Origin: Haemonchus contortus
Lineage: Eukaryota > Nematoda > Chromadorea > Rhabditida > Trichostrongylidae
Assembly: GCA_000469685.2 (NCBI GenBank)
Contig: LS997564.1
Location: forward strand, 5,668,591 to 5,732,590
Reading direction: 5' to 3'
DNA: 64,000 bases
The translations under genes and the position numbers were made by a program. Within the stretch, counting starts at the first letter, position 1. Each line of letters starts with the position of its first letter. The notes under the pieces are model-generated. The model made no database searches. It was not told the DNA's origin and worked only from the letters and a program-made list of their open reading frames with translations. This document shows, in pieces, positions 12,501 through 24,100 of this stretch.

Positions 12501-15185
12501 TATTTGAAACACTTGATGAGTACATTGTAGGATACTTAGAATTATCCAAATCTCCTTCCATATATCTCAATTTTATCGATGGTCAATACTTTTCGTCACT
12601 TATGGGTTAGCCAATTTATAAAGGCTAGAGTGTAGTCATGTTTGTGGACTCGAGCGTTCGCCAAAGAGTTCGATGCAGTTCGATTCGGAGTGGGGCCTCT
12701 CACATCGTTGCTCGACAGATTGGAACATCTGAAATTCATGATGGCTTATACTTTTGCAATTCATTGTTCACTTCGGCTTTGGTTATCCTTCATGCAAGAA
12801 GCTTTGGGAATGAGCTAAGGAAAGAAGGAGTCATGTCCATGTTGTCAAATAAGTCTGGGAGGCTGTACAGTTCGTTGAGAATTTCTGGCGGTTGAAAATC
12901 AGCCCGTCTCCCGGTTGGAAATAGGGAGTGAGGGGTAGGGAAGGATTGGTGGAAACAGCTTCCCATTTGCGTTCCGATTTACGAATTATACCATGTGATA
13001 ATGGCACCATTTGTAGCATTTGGAATTGGTTCTCTGTTTTTTCCATTCCATGCTCATCCAGTACCCGTGAATCAAGTAGACAGTCATCAGTCTCCGCTGG
13101 TTGTTACTTTGTCTTCCCAGAAAAGATTCTTTGACGGTTCAGGTTTTTTTTCAATTCTTAATGTGTTTTCTTTTACCGAATCACGTAGCCCATGGAAAGG
13201 GCACTTAACCTTGAGCGGCTATAAGTTTTCAATTCGAGTTTGTGTAATTAATGGGTAACGTAGATCGTTCACCGATGACCAGGCAAAACGTTCTTTGTGG
13301 CGGCTCCTCCTCCATGATTCTTTGCTGAAAGAGATTACTCAATCGATAATTCCATGAAATTCGTTGTGCCTTCATGGCTAGTTGTTCTTTAAGGTGCCTG
13401 ATTCCACCGATTGTGCTATGTCCTGTTTTTTAGCATCAAAATCGTGCTGTTTCCAATACAAACCTTTTTAATCTCATTTCTAGTTCACCTTACCCTATGG
13501 TTTATATGTGGTTTCGACATGCTTTCTCCCAGAAAAGGACCATTTTTTCCTCTTTTTTCTGTTTCTGATACTTTGCTGTTCTGTTTTTTGCTCTTCGAAG
13601 ACCTAAGCTCTTGAGGTGCCCTTCATTTTGCATAGGTATGACTATGAATAGAGCTTCCCAGTACATTTCGGATTACTCAGAAGCTTTTGCTATCAAGCAA
13701 TCGCGCTTTATGTTTGAGATATGATTTTGGGGTTCTGGCTAGGAGGGCATAGCTTTATTAGCTACTCGATTTGGCCTTGTCATCTTCCTCAGTAAGTGGA
13801 AACCAAAGGCCTAGGTGACTGGTGATTGGTTTCAACTTAAGGGCATTTCCAATTGAAGAAAGGATCTCGTTGGGATGCTACTTCCATCTTCTGTATAGGA
13901 TGTCCGGCTTCACGCCCAGGCTCGAAGGCAAGAGTTCACTACGGCAGAAGAAATTTCTCTGTTAGTAAATCTTCTATATGGGAGTCTTAATATTTCCTTC
14001 ACTATCCTTGAATTAATTTTTATAATAACCAATACTGCCGCTTAAGTCAGCGCATGAAAGGAGTGAGTAAATTGGTGGTCCAAGCTTAATTTGAACGTAG
14101 ACTAGATTGGTCTTGTGAATTGCTGCGAGTAGCTCCCTAGATGAACGTTAGTGAACCCGATCATATTTTACGATTCGAGGCATCGAAGAAGTGATTATAA
14201 ATCACGAATATGGCAGAGGGACACTCACAATACATGTCCCTTACTTCGTGTGTCAGACATGGAATTTTATTGCTTGATGATTCACGATCGAGCCACAATA
14301 TTCCCTTCCTCACTCATTGTACAGAGCATTACAGTAAGACATTAAGCCCTTGAAAAAATACATCTTGGCTTCCATTTTCGACTCATCTCGCAAAATTCCC
14401 TGGAATTGCTGCTGTAGGAGTATGTATTCCCGGCCCGACCTGAAGGCCTTCCTGGTCTACAATGTCGAGACCAATGTAGGGAAACGTCAGCGGCCCGTTG
14501 ATTTGTGTATTAATTTTTCCAAGGGCTCTCCTGACTCCGAAAAATTAACACATTTTCGTGGGTTGAGCATTACTGATGAGTGTAATAGAAAGTTGTAGTT
14601 TGATTTCCGCTGAATCGGAGAATTTGATCGTTGGTAAGACTTCAGCGAAAGTATACCTCAGTAGAACGTTATCTCTTGAATCCTCCTCATAAGTTAGGGA
14701 CATTCATCTATATAGTGTACTTTCTGATTCGCCTGCGTGATAGCTGCTTGTGACCCTCTTTCATCCCTACAGCCATCAAGAGAAGTGTTATAAAACGGCC
14801 TTTCAACATTAGCTCTGTTACCTTTGCTGCATTAACGTTACTTAAGAAAATTTCATTTTTGCTAGTGAAAACGAATTGTTCGTAAAACCCATCTTAACTC
14901 CATCTTGTGCCCAATAACTATGAGATGGTCGTCTAAGGCGGTCAACCATTCGGCTCATCGCACAGCAAATGAATCGATACCCGCTCAAACTTCGTTCCAA
15001 ATACTGCTGTCGAAGTTCCATCGCATCGATTTACGCCTAGCTTTTGACATTTTGACCGTCAGGGCTGCTTTTATTTCCTTCTATATTCCTTTTACAAACA
15101 CAATTATGTTTACTGTAACCAATTGATTAATTTCAAAGTTTAAATGTTTAATTATTCTTTTTGAATTCGAAGTTTTAATTTGATT
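12501..15185. other. Intergenic DNA, nothing recognised
   Basis: Several ORFs of 60-90 codons occur but none has a domain, splice partner or repeat copy elsewhere in the window. A small imperfect inverted repeat lies near 14505-14560 (TTAATTTTTC against GAAAAATTAA). The right end is A/T-rich and becomes the target site of the RTE-A insertion. Confidence 0.5.
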
Positions 15186-15195
15186 ATTTTGAATT
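15186..15195. repeat. Left target-site duplication of RTE-A copy 1
   Basis: ATTTTGAATT here is repeated exactly at 18607-18616, directly after the element's terminal CAGGTG. This fixes the element ends at 15196 and 18606. Confidence 0.8.
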
Positions 15196-18100
15196 CTCCT
15201 ACGGACGCTACGGATCTCCTTCACTGAGTTCTCTCTCACTGAAGGATCCCCAGCCGGTTAGTGACGAGGCTACGTAGGGCGTCCCCAGGTGGCGGATAGG
15301 GGAATTAATCGCCGACCAAAAGTCACCGGTACTTGCCCAGAGACGCAGGTGGATTCAGGGGATGGACTCCTTGATTCTGCTGTGCTGGGTCGATATACCC
15401 TCTGTTCCTCGCAGGTGATCCACGCATACGTGTGTGGAGAGTCTGTGGGTGCAGTTGGTATCCTGCCCATCGACTCGGCCAAAAGCTTGCATTCGAGTGA
15501 CGAACAAGTCACACTGGGAAGTATCTGAGAGGCGATTCGGGGCCGCCTCCAAAAACAAAGCCCCTTGTCCAACACCCCACGTCAGAGCCTGGCAAGCTAC
15601 ACGATGGGTTCTTTCTCTCACCGCCAAAAACAGTAATAAAAATGGGCCTCATTCCCCTGAACCTGAGGGAGCCCCCAATACGGCAGCGTTGGGTAGGACC
15701 GCTCGGGAGAGGCTGCTAAAATCTCAGGGCCAAAACAGGCTGCCCAAAAGGAGAAGGACTAAGATGGCGATCTGTACTTTCAACGCACGGACGCTTGCAT
15801 CGGAAGCGTGTATAGAAGACCTGATGATGCAAGCTAGGAAGATCAAGTACGACGTCATCGGACTGACCGAGACGAGAAGGCATCGCCCGCTGCACGCTAT
15901 ATTTGAGACTGGAGAAGAACTGTTCCTTGGAACATGCGACAGTAAAGGCGTCGGCGGCGTAGGTGTCCTCGTCAACACGCACTTGGCCATGAACATCGAT
16001 TCGTACGAAAGCTTAACGACCCGAATCGGACGTTTACGATTAAGAAGATGTGGCTCGACCCCAACTCTAACCATCTTCGTTGCTTACGCACCAACATCGA
16101 GCTACGAAGAAGAGGAGTTGGAAGCGTTTTATATGGATCTGGAGAGGCTCTACAGAGAAGACCACACTTTCTTCAAGGTCATCGTCGGTGACTTTAACGC
16201 CAAGATTGGCCCCAGAAGAACGGCTGAAGAGCTTCACATCGGGACTCACGGAGTGGAATGGAATGAGCAGGGTGAAAGGCTGTCCGAGTTTATCATGACG
16301 ACCCATACCATCCATGGTAACTCGCAGTTCCAGAAGCCCTCTCATTTAAGATGGACATGGGAGTCACCTGGTGGACAGTTCCATAATGAAATAGACCACA
16401 TCATCTTCAATCGGAGATTTTGCCTGACCGACGTCGCTGTTGTTCCGAAGTTCTACACGGGATCGGACCATCGTCTCCTCCGCGCTAAATTCTGCTTCTC
16501 AGTGCGTGGAGAGAGAGCTATGAAGTTTCGGAAACGAAGCCCCAAGACCTCCATCAACTGGGACCACTTCGCTTCCCTTGCGAGTAAATGGGAAGATTCC
16601 GTTATCGACAACATCGATGATGAGTACAACCGGCTCGTCGAACATCTTCACGATAGCGCTAGAAAAGCTGAGAGTCCACAAGTAGCCAAGAGACGACTCT
16701 CTTCGAAGACTCTCGAGCTGATACGCCAGCGTGGAATCGCGCGAGCTACAGGCAATTATCAACAAACGTCCGAACTTGCGAAGCTATGCAGAGAAGCGAT
16801 AAAGGAAGATCTGAAAGAGAGAAGAGCAGCAGTCATGGACGAAGCCGCCGAGGCCGGAAAGAGCATTCGCAAAGCCCGACGGAGCTTCGCCAACTACAAG
16901 ACCAAGATGACCTCCCTTCGTCGTCCTGACGGAACCGTTACAGCATCCCGGAGGGCAATGGAGAAGGTCATCTACGACTTCTACTCGGATCTCTTCGACA
17001 GCCACGTCTACCTGCCTACTCACCATCTTAGGCAAGACGAATATATCGCTCCTTCGGTTCTCCCTTCCGAAATACGACATGCCATCAAGTCGATGAAGAA
17101 CTGTACAGCGCCCGGTCCCGATAGGATCAAACCAGAACATCTGAAGAGCATACCACAAGTCATCATCAAAACTCTGGCTAGGCTCTTCACGCGGTACCTG
17201 TCGGAATGCAAAGTGCCCACGTCGTGGAAAACTAGCAAGACTGTGTTGCTGTACAAGAAGGGAGATCCAGACGATATTGGCAATTATCGCCCAATCTGCC
17301 TGCTGTCCGTAATCTACAAGCTTTTCACTCGTGTCATCCTAAACAGGATTGGCAGAATATTAGATGAAGGACAGCCATGCGAGCAAGCAGGGTTTCGGAG
17401 AGGGTTCAGTACAATCGATCATATCCACACCCTAACAAGGCTCATTGAAGTGTCGCGAGAGTACAAAATGCCGCTGTGTCTTACGTTCATCGATTTGAAG
17501 AAAGCCTTTGACACTGTCGAGACAAAAGCGGTAATCGAAGCCCTGGGCAACCAGGGTGTTCCTACTCAGTATATAAGGATGCTTCGTGAGCTCTACGACA
17601 ACTTCACGACCAGGATTTCACCATTCTACAAGGAAGTCATTATCAACGTGAAGAGAGGTGTTCGGCAGGGCGATACCTTATCGCCCAAACTTTTCAGTGC
17701 CGCTCTCGAGAATATCATGCGTCATTTGGAATGGGAAGACTTGGGAGTGAAGGTCGACGGCCGCTATCTACATCACCTCCGCTTTGCAGACGACATCGTT
17801 CTCATAACACCGAACATCGAGCAGGCGGAACGAATGCTGGCCGAGTTTGACAATGCTTGTGGAAAGATCGGATTAAGACTGAACTTAACGAAGACGATGT
17901 TCATGAAAAACGGTTTGGTACCTGATGCTCCCTTCACGCTAAACGGAAAGAATATCTCCGAATGCTCTAGCTATGTGTATCTAGGTCGGGAAGTCAACAT
18001 GATGAACGACCTAGCTCCGGAGCTGTGCAGAAGGAAACGCGCTGCGTGGGGAGCATTTAAGAATATCGAGGGAGTAGTGAAGAAGACAAAGAACATCCGG

Positions 18101-18606
18101 CTCCGCGCTCACCTTTTCGACACTGCTGTTCTTCCTGCTTTGACGTACGCCTCAGAGACTTGGACTCTACGAAAGCAGGATGAGCATGCTGTCAGCGTTG
18201 CTCAACGCGCTTTGGAAAGGACGATGCTCGGAATTTCCCTATACACGCAAGTGCAGAAGGGAATCCGGAGTTCCGAGCTCCGTCAACGAACGAAGATCAG
18301 GGATGCCGTTGACTACGCCAAGAAATCGAAGATCAGGTGGGCCGGACACGTTATGCGATATAGTGATGACCGTTGGACCAGGGCGGTTACTGACTGGATC
18401 CCTCGGGACATCAAACGAACTCCAGGAAGGCCGCCAACGAGATGGTCAGACTTCTTCACGAAAGCTCTGAACGAAAGGAATGTGAATCCTCGTGTCCCTG
18501 GAACGATTCATTGGACCACTCTGGCTCGTAACAGGGACGAATGGAGACGTTACTGGCGCCCGCTCGAGGAAATCGACGATCAACGGGACGACAGGTGATA
18601 CAGGTG
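15196..18606 (+). mobile_element. RTE-type non-LTR retrotransposon, full-length (RTE-A copy 1)
   Basis: The element has a 5' leader, one long ORF, and almost no 3' UTR: the stop codon is followed at once by a reiterated ACAGGTGAT tail, typical of RTE-clade elements, which end in short tandem repeats. A 10-bp duplication flanks it. The ORF is open throughout and keeps catalytic residues, in contrast to the decayed copies at 33704-36102, 40050-41060, 56195-59868 and 62606-64000. It lies between MORC and POR on the + strand, outside any gene. It is a candidate source element, although activity is not shown by sequence alone. Confidence 0.93.
15434..18598 (+). CDS. RTE endonuclease/reverse transcriptase polyprotein
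   Basis: The frame runs 1054 codons without a stop. The apurinic-type endonuclease (EEP fold) starts at about residue 111 ([10 protein letters not shown], 15764), so translation may begin there or at the upstream ATG. Visible endonuclease residues are the Asn of TFNART, the Glu of LTETRRH (about residue 145), the Asp/Asn of VGDFNAKIG (about 250) and the SDH of GSDHR (about 343). The reverse transcriptase has fingers motif [12 protein letters not shown], motif [12 protein letters not shown] (about 685), motif [14 protein letters not shown] (about 742) and the catalytic FADD (about 783). The C-terminal region carries RWAGHVMR and [11 protein letters not shown], common in RTE proteins, and ends DDQRDDR. 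All key residues are intact. The first 110 residues are basic and unrecognised; they could be leader rather than protein. Confidence 0.93.
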   Translation: MESLWVQLVSCPSTRPKACIRVTNKSHWEVSERRFGAASKNKAPCPTPHVRAWQATRWVLSLTAKNSNKNGPHSPEPEGAPNTAALGRTARERLLKSQGQNRLPKRRRTKMAICTFNARTLASEACIEDLMMQARKIKYDVIGLTETRRHRPLHAIFETGEELFLGTCDSKGVGGVGVLVNTHLAMNIDSYESLTTRIGRLRLRRCGSTPTLTIFVAYAPTSSYEEEELEAFYMDLERLYREDHTFFKVIVGDFNAKIGPRRTAEELHIGTHGVEWNEQGERLSEFIMTTHTIHGNSQFQKPSHLRWTWESPGGQFHNEIDHIIFNRRFCLTDVAVVPKFYTGSDHRLLRAKFCFSVRGERAMKFRKRSPKTSINWDHFASLASKWEDSVIDNIDDEYNRLVEHLHDSARKAESPQVAKRRLSSKTLELIRQRGIARATGNYQQTSELAKLCREAIKEDLKERRAAVMDEAAEAGKSIRKARRSFANYKTKMTSLRRPDGTVTASRRAMEKVIYDFYSDLFDSHVYLPTHHLRQDEYIAPSVLPSEIRHAIKSMKNCTAPGPDRIKPEHLKSIPQVIIKTLARLFTRYLSECKVPTSWKTSKTVLLYKKGDPDDIGNYRPICLLSVIYKLFTRVILNRIGRILDEGQPCEQAGFRRGFSTIDHIHTLTRLIEVSREYKMPLCLTFIDLKKAFDTVETKAVIEALGNQGVPTQYIRMLRELYDNFTTRISPFYKEVIINVKRGVRQGDTLSPKLFSAALENIMRHLEWEDLGVKVDGRYLHHLRFADDIVLITPNIEQAERMLAEFDNACGKIGLRLNLTKTMFMKNGLVPDAPFTLNGKNISECSSYVYLGREVNMMNDLAPELCRRKRAAWGAFKNIEGVVKKTKNIRLRAHLFDTAVLPALTYASETWTLRKQDEHAVSVAQRALERTMLGISLYTQVQKGIRSSELRQRTKIRDAVDYAKKSKIRWAGHVMRYSDDRWTRAVTDWIPRDIKRTPGRPPTRWSDFFTKALNERNVNPRVPGTIHWTTLARNRDEWRRYWRPLEEIDDQRDDR

Positions 18607-18616
18607 ATTTTGAATT
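18607..18616. repeat. Right target-site duplication of RTE-A copy 1
   Basis: Exact copy of ATTTTGAATT at 15186-15195. Confidence 0.8.
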
Positions 18617-21104
18617 AAGGACAGCTTTGTTCTTCTAATTGTAGTGTGATGAGTTGGGAATAGTTTTCAATAACGCTTTCTGCCTGCCGGATTAATTCCA
18701 GCCTGTCAAGTCTTGAACGTTTTCCTTGATAGCTCGATTCCTTCCTAAGTAAACAATAAATATAGAAAAGTCTCCTTGAGGACTGTGCTCAAGTTTGGAA
18801 GTGATGCGCAGGTCTCTGTGCATTCAATCACAGGACCATTTTGAAAGAAGCCGAATGCATGGCTTAATCCCTGAATGGAGGCTGATTATTGATTTTGTGT
18901 CAGATTAGATTTGATGGCATTTCGATGCCATAATCAAATCAGTAAATTGCCCTTTACTATCTCTTAGTATTGTAGTTAATCAGTTCAAAGTGCGAAGAGC
19001 GTCGTGAATGATGAAATTACGGCAAAATACAGGTTTGGTTACAGCATAGTCTGAACTGCTTAGGTTAGTTAGTTAGTTTTTTTTTAAGTACATCTAGTGA
19101 GAGACCGTCTAGCTGGTAAGGTCCGGGATCATTTGCTCTCCTGCGCCGTCTTTTTTCCTGCTTAGGTGGTTCAGAACGTCTTATTTTTTGTAGTTTACGT
19201 AGACAGGGGCGGCCAGCCATTTTTATCAGTTTATCAGTGCTCGTCACCCTAGTAGGCACAAAACAGATGGTATCTTCGGTGTCTGGAGGTGTTATGTCGT
19301 GTTATAAAGCTTCTCTGAAGTCACTTGACTTATTTTTCTTGGCGTTTCGATTAGGTTGCACCTATCCATCCCGGCGCAGTCTGTTCTACGATATACGATT
19401 TGAAAAAACATCCCTAATTTCCTATTTTGGTCTCGAGTTCCAGCCCCACAGGGTGTTCCCACGTGTTGTTTCGACTAGGCTAGCGTTTTCCCTGAAATGG
19501 TGTCGATGTAATGACTTACTCTCACTTGCGAATACGTCGATGGTATGCGCTGGATACGCTCCAATTCGTAACTTTTTCTCAGCATAGCCTCTTATAACTT
19601 GTGCAGGGATTGCTCAAAAACTGTGGAAATCCTGAACTCGTACTTTGTTACTAGTATCACCCTGCCAATCCATATTTCTATCATTATTGTTTTTCCTGTT
19701 GATTTTCTTAATATTTCCCTGACCTCCAACTCAGCACTTATCTGTTAAGTTCTAAACCAGGCTCGGTCCTGCGCTCACCCTGACAACATAACAATCAGCA
19801 GCTCGCATTTTCAGCTGCTGATTCAGGGTTTGGTGTGATTGACTGATACGGCACGTAGACATTCTTTGATCGAGCTACCTCCCCAGTTTTTCGTATTGAA
19901 TGTTCCGAAAACATTCTACTTCTGAACGTAATTCCTGTTTCGGTGACTTAATGTTCAGAACGAGAGGCTAAGGAAATTCGCCTTTCTTCTGAATTCTTTC
20001 CTTCCTACTTCTTACGACGTTGTAAAATGAACTCGTCAACATACTTCTATAGGGTTATAGATTGCACTCATATTGACAGGCTCCAAATCCCTAATGGTAA
20101 GAGCAGTTAGTGCGATAATCCATGGATAGGTGAAAATGGGTGGCGGTATCCCACTGCTTCAATGATGGAAAAATAGGAATTGGGTAAAGTGAGAAATTTC
20201 TCCAAGTATGTAATTGGTTCGAATTGTCGTAAAAGAGCAATGTGATGAGTACAGTACTTGGATGAAAGCTTAACTTTCGAAATCACGCCGAAATTTACAG
20301 TATTTTATTTTGTTTTCAAGGTTTCTTTACCAATATTTGTGCGTTATCGTAACGCGATTAATAGCCGATGCCAAATCGGCACGTCAATTTGGAGATGGAG
20401 ACGTCAAGGATTACCATTTGAAATTTATTAATGTCTATCAGCGCCCTTTTCTACTAACTACACTATCCATGAGTTCAAGCTCTAGCTGTACATAATGTTT
20501 ATGTAGCTATTCGTTAATGAAGGTGTTGTTGGTATTTACTAATACCATTATTTACTCCCTTAAATGACATGAATGACCTCATTGGCCTGACTATAATATA
20601 GTTTAGAACGTATTACTTACTGTCAGAAGGTATTTCAACTGTTTTTCGAAAGTTGTCACTATTTAGGGTTGTCAGAGACAGTGGCGGTTCACGTTTGACT
20701 ACCGTTATCCATTAATGAACAAGAAAAAACATCGTCTTGTTTTTTTTTTTCTGAGTTTGATTGATTACCGATGAAATGTGAATTGAAAAATCGAAAATTT
20801 GTCACGTTTGTCAGGAGTCAGTACCTGGGTGGTATGGCGACGTGTTGATTGCCGCCTGGCAAATCGTTTTTTGTTTCCGACCTGACTATCCTGGATTTGA
20901 ATTTTCTTACTAATTGGTTGTATACTTTTTCGTTTTTCTGGTACATTATGGCATCCCAATGAATTGCAAGGTGATAGATTACCTGTCATTGGCTTTACTG
21001 TAGTAATCTCTTGTGCTGTTCTGTTTTCTTCATATGCCTGTATCAGTGCCTGTCCTCAAAATGATTTCGCTCTGATAATCTCAATTCGATCTTTGTTTCC
21101 TAAC
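18617..21104. other. Intergenic DNA between RTE-A and POR
   Basis: No gene is supported. A 64-codon minus-strand frame at 19065-19259 is rich in Arg/Lys (KRRRRRAND) but stands alone. The last kilobase should contain the POR promoter and outron; no core promoter motif is clear by eye. Confidence 0.5.
18908..18940. repeat. Small hairpin
   Basis: GATTTGATGGCAT is followed by a TTCG loop and the complementary ATGCCATAATCAAATC. It lies 300 bases downstream of RTE-A; function unknown. Confidence 0.6.
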
Positions 21105-21122
21105 GAAATGTTTTTTCAGAAA
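21105..21122 (+). promoter_or_regulatory. Probable spliced-leader trans-splice acceptor for POR
   Basis: ATGTTTTTTCAG ends at 21119, three bases before the POR start codon at 21123. Nematode pre-mRNAs are commonly trans-spliced to SL1 at such T-rich acceptors just upstream of the ATG. A normal cis acceptor from a 5' UTR exon is the alternative. Confidence 0.6.
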
Positions 21123-24100
21123 ATGTGGGATTGGCTGGTCTCACAGTTGGATGTGACGGACTTCATCATACTGTCCGCTTTAATGCTTGGCGGTATGTAT
21201 TTCCTGGTGAAGTACCGACTGGGAGGAACGTCGAGGTGGGTGTGTTTGAGGATATCAGTTGGCGTACCAGAAATTCAGCCTGTTTGCTACAGAAATCGGA
21301 GGCATTTCTTTGTCGCTCATTAGAAGTGGGTATTCAGGAATTGTTGCCATACTACTGAGGAGCCTAAGATTACGATAACCTATTAGAATTTCTCATTAGA
21401 TACCATATAATTGACCATTTTTTTGGAATAACTCTGACCTCAGAGTTAGACGTCTCAAAATCGGCGTGATAGCCTCACACAGATTTCGAGGTAATATTTC
21501 ACAGAAGAGCAATGACCGTCTGGAATTGACTTTAGAAGTTTTAATGAAAAAGGAAAAAACGAATAAAAAGAGAAAATGCGGCGATCACAACATTTCGGTA
21601 TCATATTACAAAGAACGATTCCGACTGGAAGTTCGATAACGATGGCTGCACCGCGAAAACTACTCATATCACCTCAAATAATACCATCCTTAGCTGTGAA
21701 AATGAATTCTGCTCATGAGATCACGATCAGCATCCCTTTAATGAGCCGATAAATTTAGTGGAAAACTATGTTCCGGCATTTGTTTATTTGCCTCCTTTCC
21801 AGCAAAAAAAAAGAGAAAAAAACGAAGTATTCATTTCTGTGTGTATCGGAAAGTGTAACTGGAGATTGCCCTTTTCATGGTGTATATAAACTATGGAGGT
21901 TATCTGTCTTTTTGATTACGTAGGGCGGTAGGAGATGATTCCGTGAGCTACATATTTGAGTCGCATCTCATGCCGAGAGGATCACGCTCTCTGTTACACC
22001 CACATTTCAGTACAATGCTTGAATTAACCACACATACATTCCATCTAAAACATTTTTCACGGCGTTTTCAGAAGCTTTGTTTAGGTATAAACCAACCATG
22101 ACACCTATTACTCCTACAGCCAAACCGAAGGATATGTCGTTTATCTCACGAATGAAAAATGAGAATCGTCAGGTAATACTGAGAACTTCCTATTGTCTCC
22201 TTCGTTTTAGAAATGAGATTCCCTACAGGTGCTAATTATGTACGGTTCACAAACGGGTACTGCAGAGGAGTTGTCGGGACGTTTAGCAAAGGATGTTTCA
22301 CGATATGCTAAGAAGGTATGTGTGCACAAAGATCAGGGCCGAGCTGAGTAGTGGTCTCAGGGCTCTGCTTTTTCTGAGCGCATCCTTATTTTTTTACCGT
22401 GGCATTGCCTATTACGTTTTCCTTGTCTATCTTTTAACTTCCTAACTTCTAGGCACATTATTATCTTCTATTCCGTCTCGCTACTATGAGCGTCTGTATA
22501 AGATATTGAGCTTAGGAACTCTTCTTCAGTAGCAATTCATTTTTCTCGCTATTTTACTTTTTTTACCCCATTCTTTTCCCTTGGAGTGATACAGTAGCTG
22601 CTATAGAGTAATAAATAGCTGTTTTGTTTCCCTTCTCTTGAAGTTCTGATACACCTGCTTGGGGCAACGATCAGACTGAGCGTGTTCAAAGGGAAGGAGA
22701 ACATATATTCGTATTGTGTCACAGAACATATTAATTGGTCGTTTTTCGAGCTTCAATACCGTCACCTAGGCGTTGCTCCACTATGCTCACTGAATGTACA
22801 TTTAGATATCAGTCTTTACTTTATGCTGTTCTTTTGTATGCTCTGAATGCTTAGTATTCTTTCTAACCTCTAGAAAAGGCCTTTAATCACCTTTACGCTC
22901 TGTTGTGTTATGAACTGTGTGTCTCGAAACATCATTTTTAGGCTTTAATTGTCGACCCGGAAGAAATAGATGTCGACGACATGGCCAGACTTTCAGGTGA
23001 GCCGTAGTTTTTTTTTGAATCCAATTGAAATTTTAAATTATGAGGTGAAATGCCAAATGCCAGGACTTGCCTGACCACTTTCATTACAATGATTTCGTGA
23101 GGCACTGGCGAAGTTCATGGCAATTAGGTGCCGGTTTTCATTTCAGAGATCAAAGACTGTTTGGTGGTGTTTTGTATGGCTACTTACGGTGAAGGAGATC
23201 CAACTGATAATGCTCAACAACTTTATGAATACATTACCACAACTGACACTGATTTCAAAGGAGTTAATTACGCGGTCAGTTTGCCTAATTATTTTTTTAT
23301 CTCGTGTACGAATCATACGAACTTTGTGTAATTTTTAACGGACGACATCGCATCCCCCAATCCTCTAAAAGGTGTATTGTGCGCGTTATCCATTATGAAT
23401 TCCCATTTGTCGTAAATATTTGAACTTGATATATTATAACATTGATAAGCTCTAAAGCGAAGTTTTTCTGGACGATATTTTTTCAAAAAGTTCCAAATCA
23501 TAGGTTGTACTAATCTTCTTTGAGAACCTTCAATGCATACTAGCGATTACTGGTGCTCCTACAACGCAAAGCTAGAGCTTCTTAGAATCCATTCATGGTT
23601 CCATCATCTGCCGCAGATGTACATATAACTTGAAAATCCTATCAAATGGGGATGAACCTAAGGACACGGGCTTGTCTCGACAGCAGAGATCAACTAGTGA
23701 CATAGTGAACGTACAGATAATTTGAGATCGATTTTTGGAAGTAATCAACTTTGTTTTGATCTGAAAAGGTAATTCATGCTTTGAAGGGGGTACAGTCAAA
23801 ATGTGTATGCTACCGTCTTGGAGTACTGTGGACGCTGAACTCGACAGCCCGGAAAAACAAGGGCCATAGTGCCGCTCACGATCATCATGTAGCCTTTTGA
23901 CATACATATGTTTCAATATTTGGGGTGTTCGAATTGTTATTGATCAAAACCTCTTCTCGAACACATGTAATAGTTGTTGGAGTGCTATTTATCCACAGGG
24001 ATCCAATGCCATGGTAGCCAGCCATTCATGCTCCATTAATGTTCTTAAACTGTAACCTCTTCTATCCATGACATGTGTTCGGAGTTGGGTATCAAAAAAA

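Noticed and set aside
19065..19259. Basic minus-strand frame with KRRRRRAND
   Set aside because: Isolated 64-codon frame without splice support or similarity; charged composition alone is not evidence.
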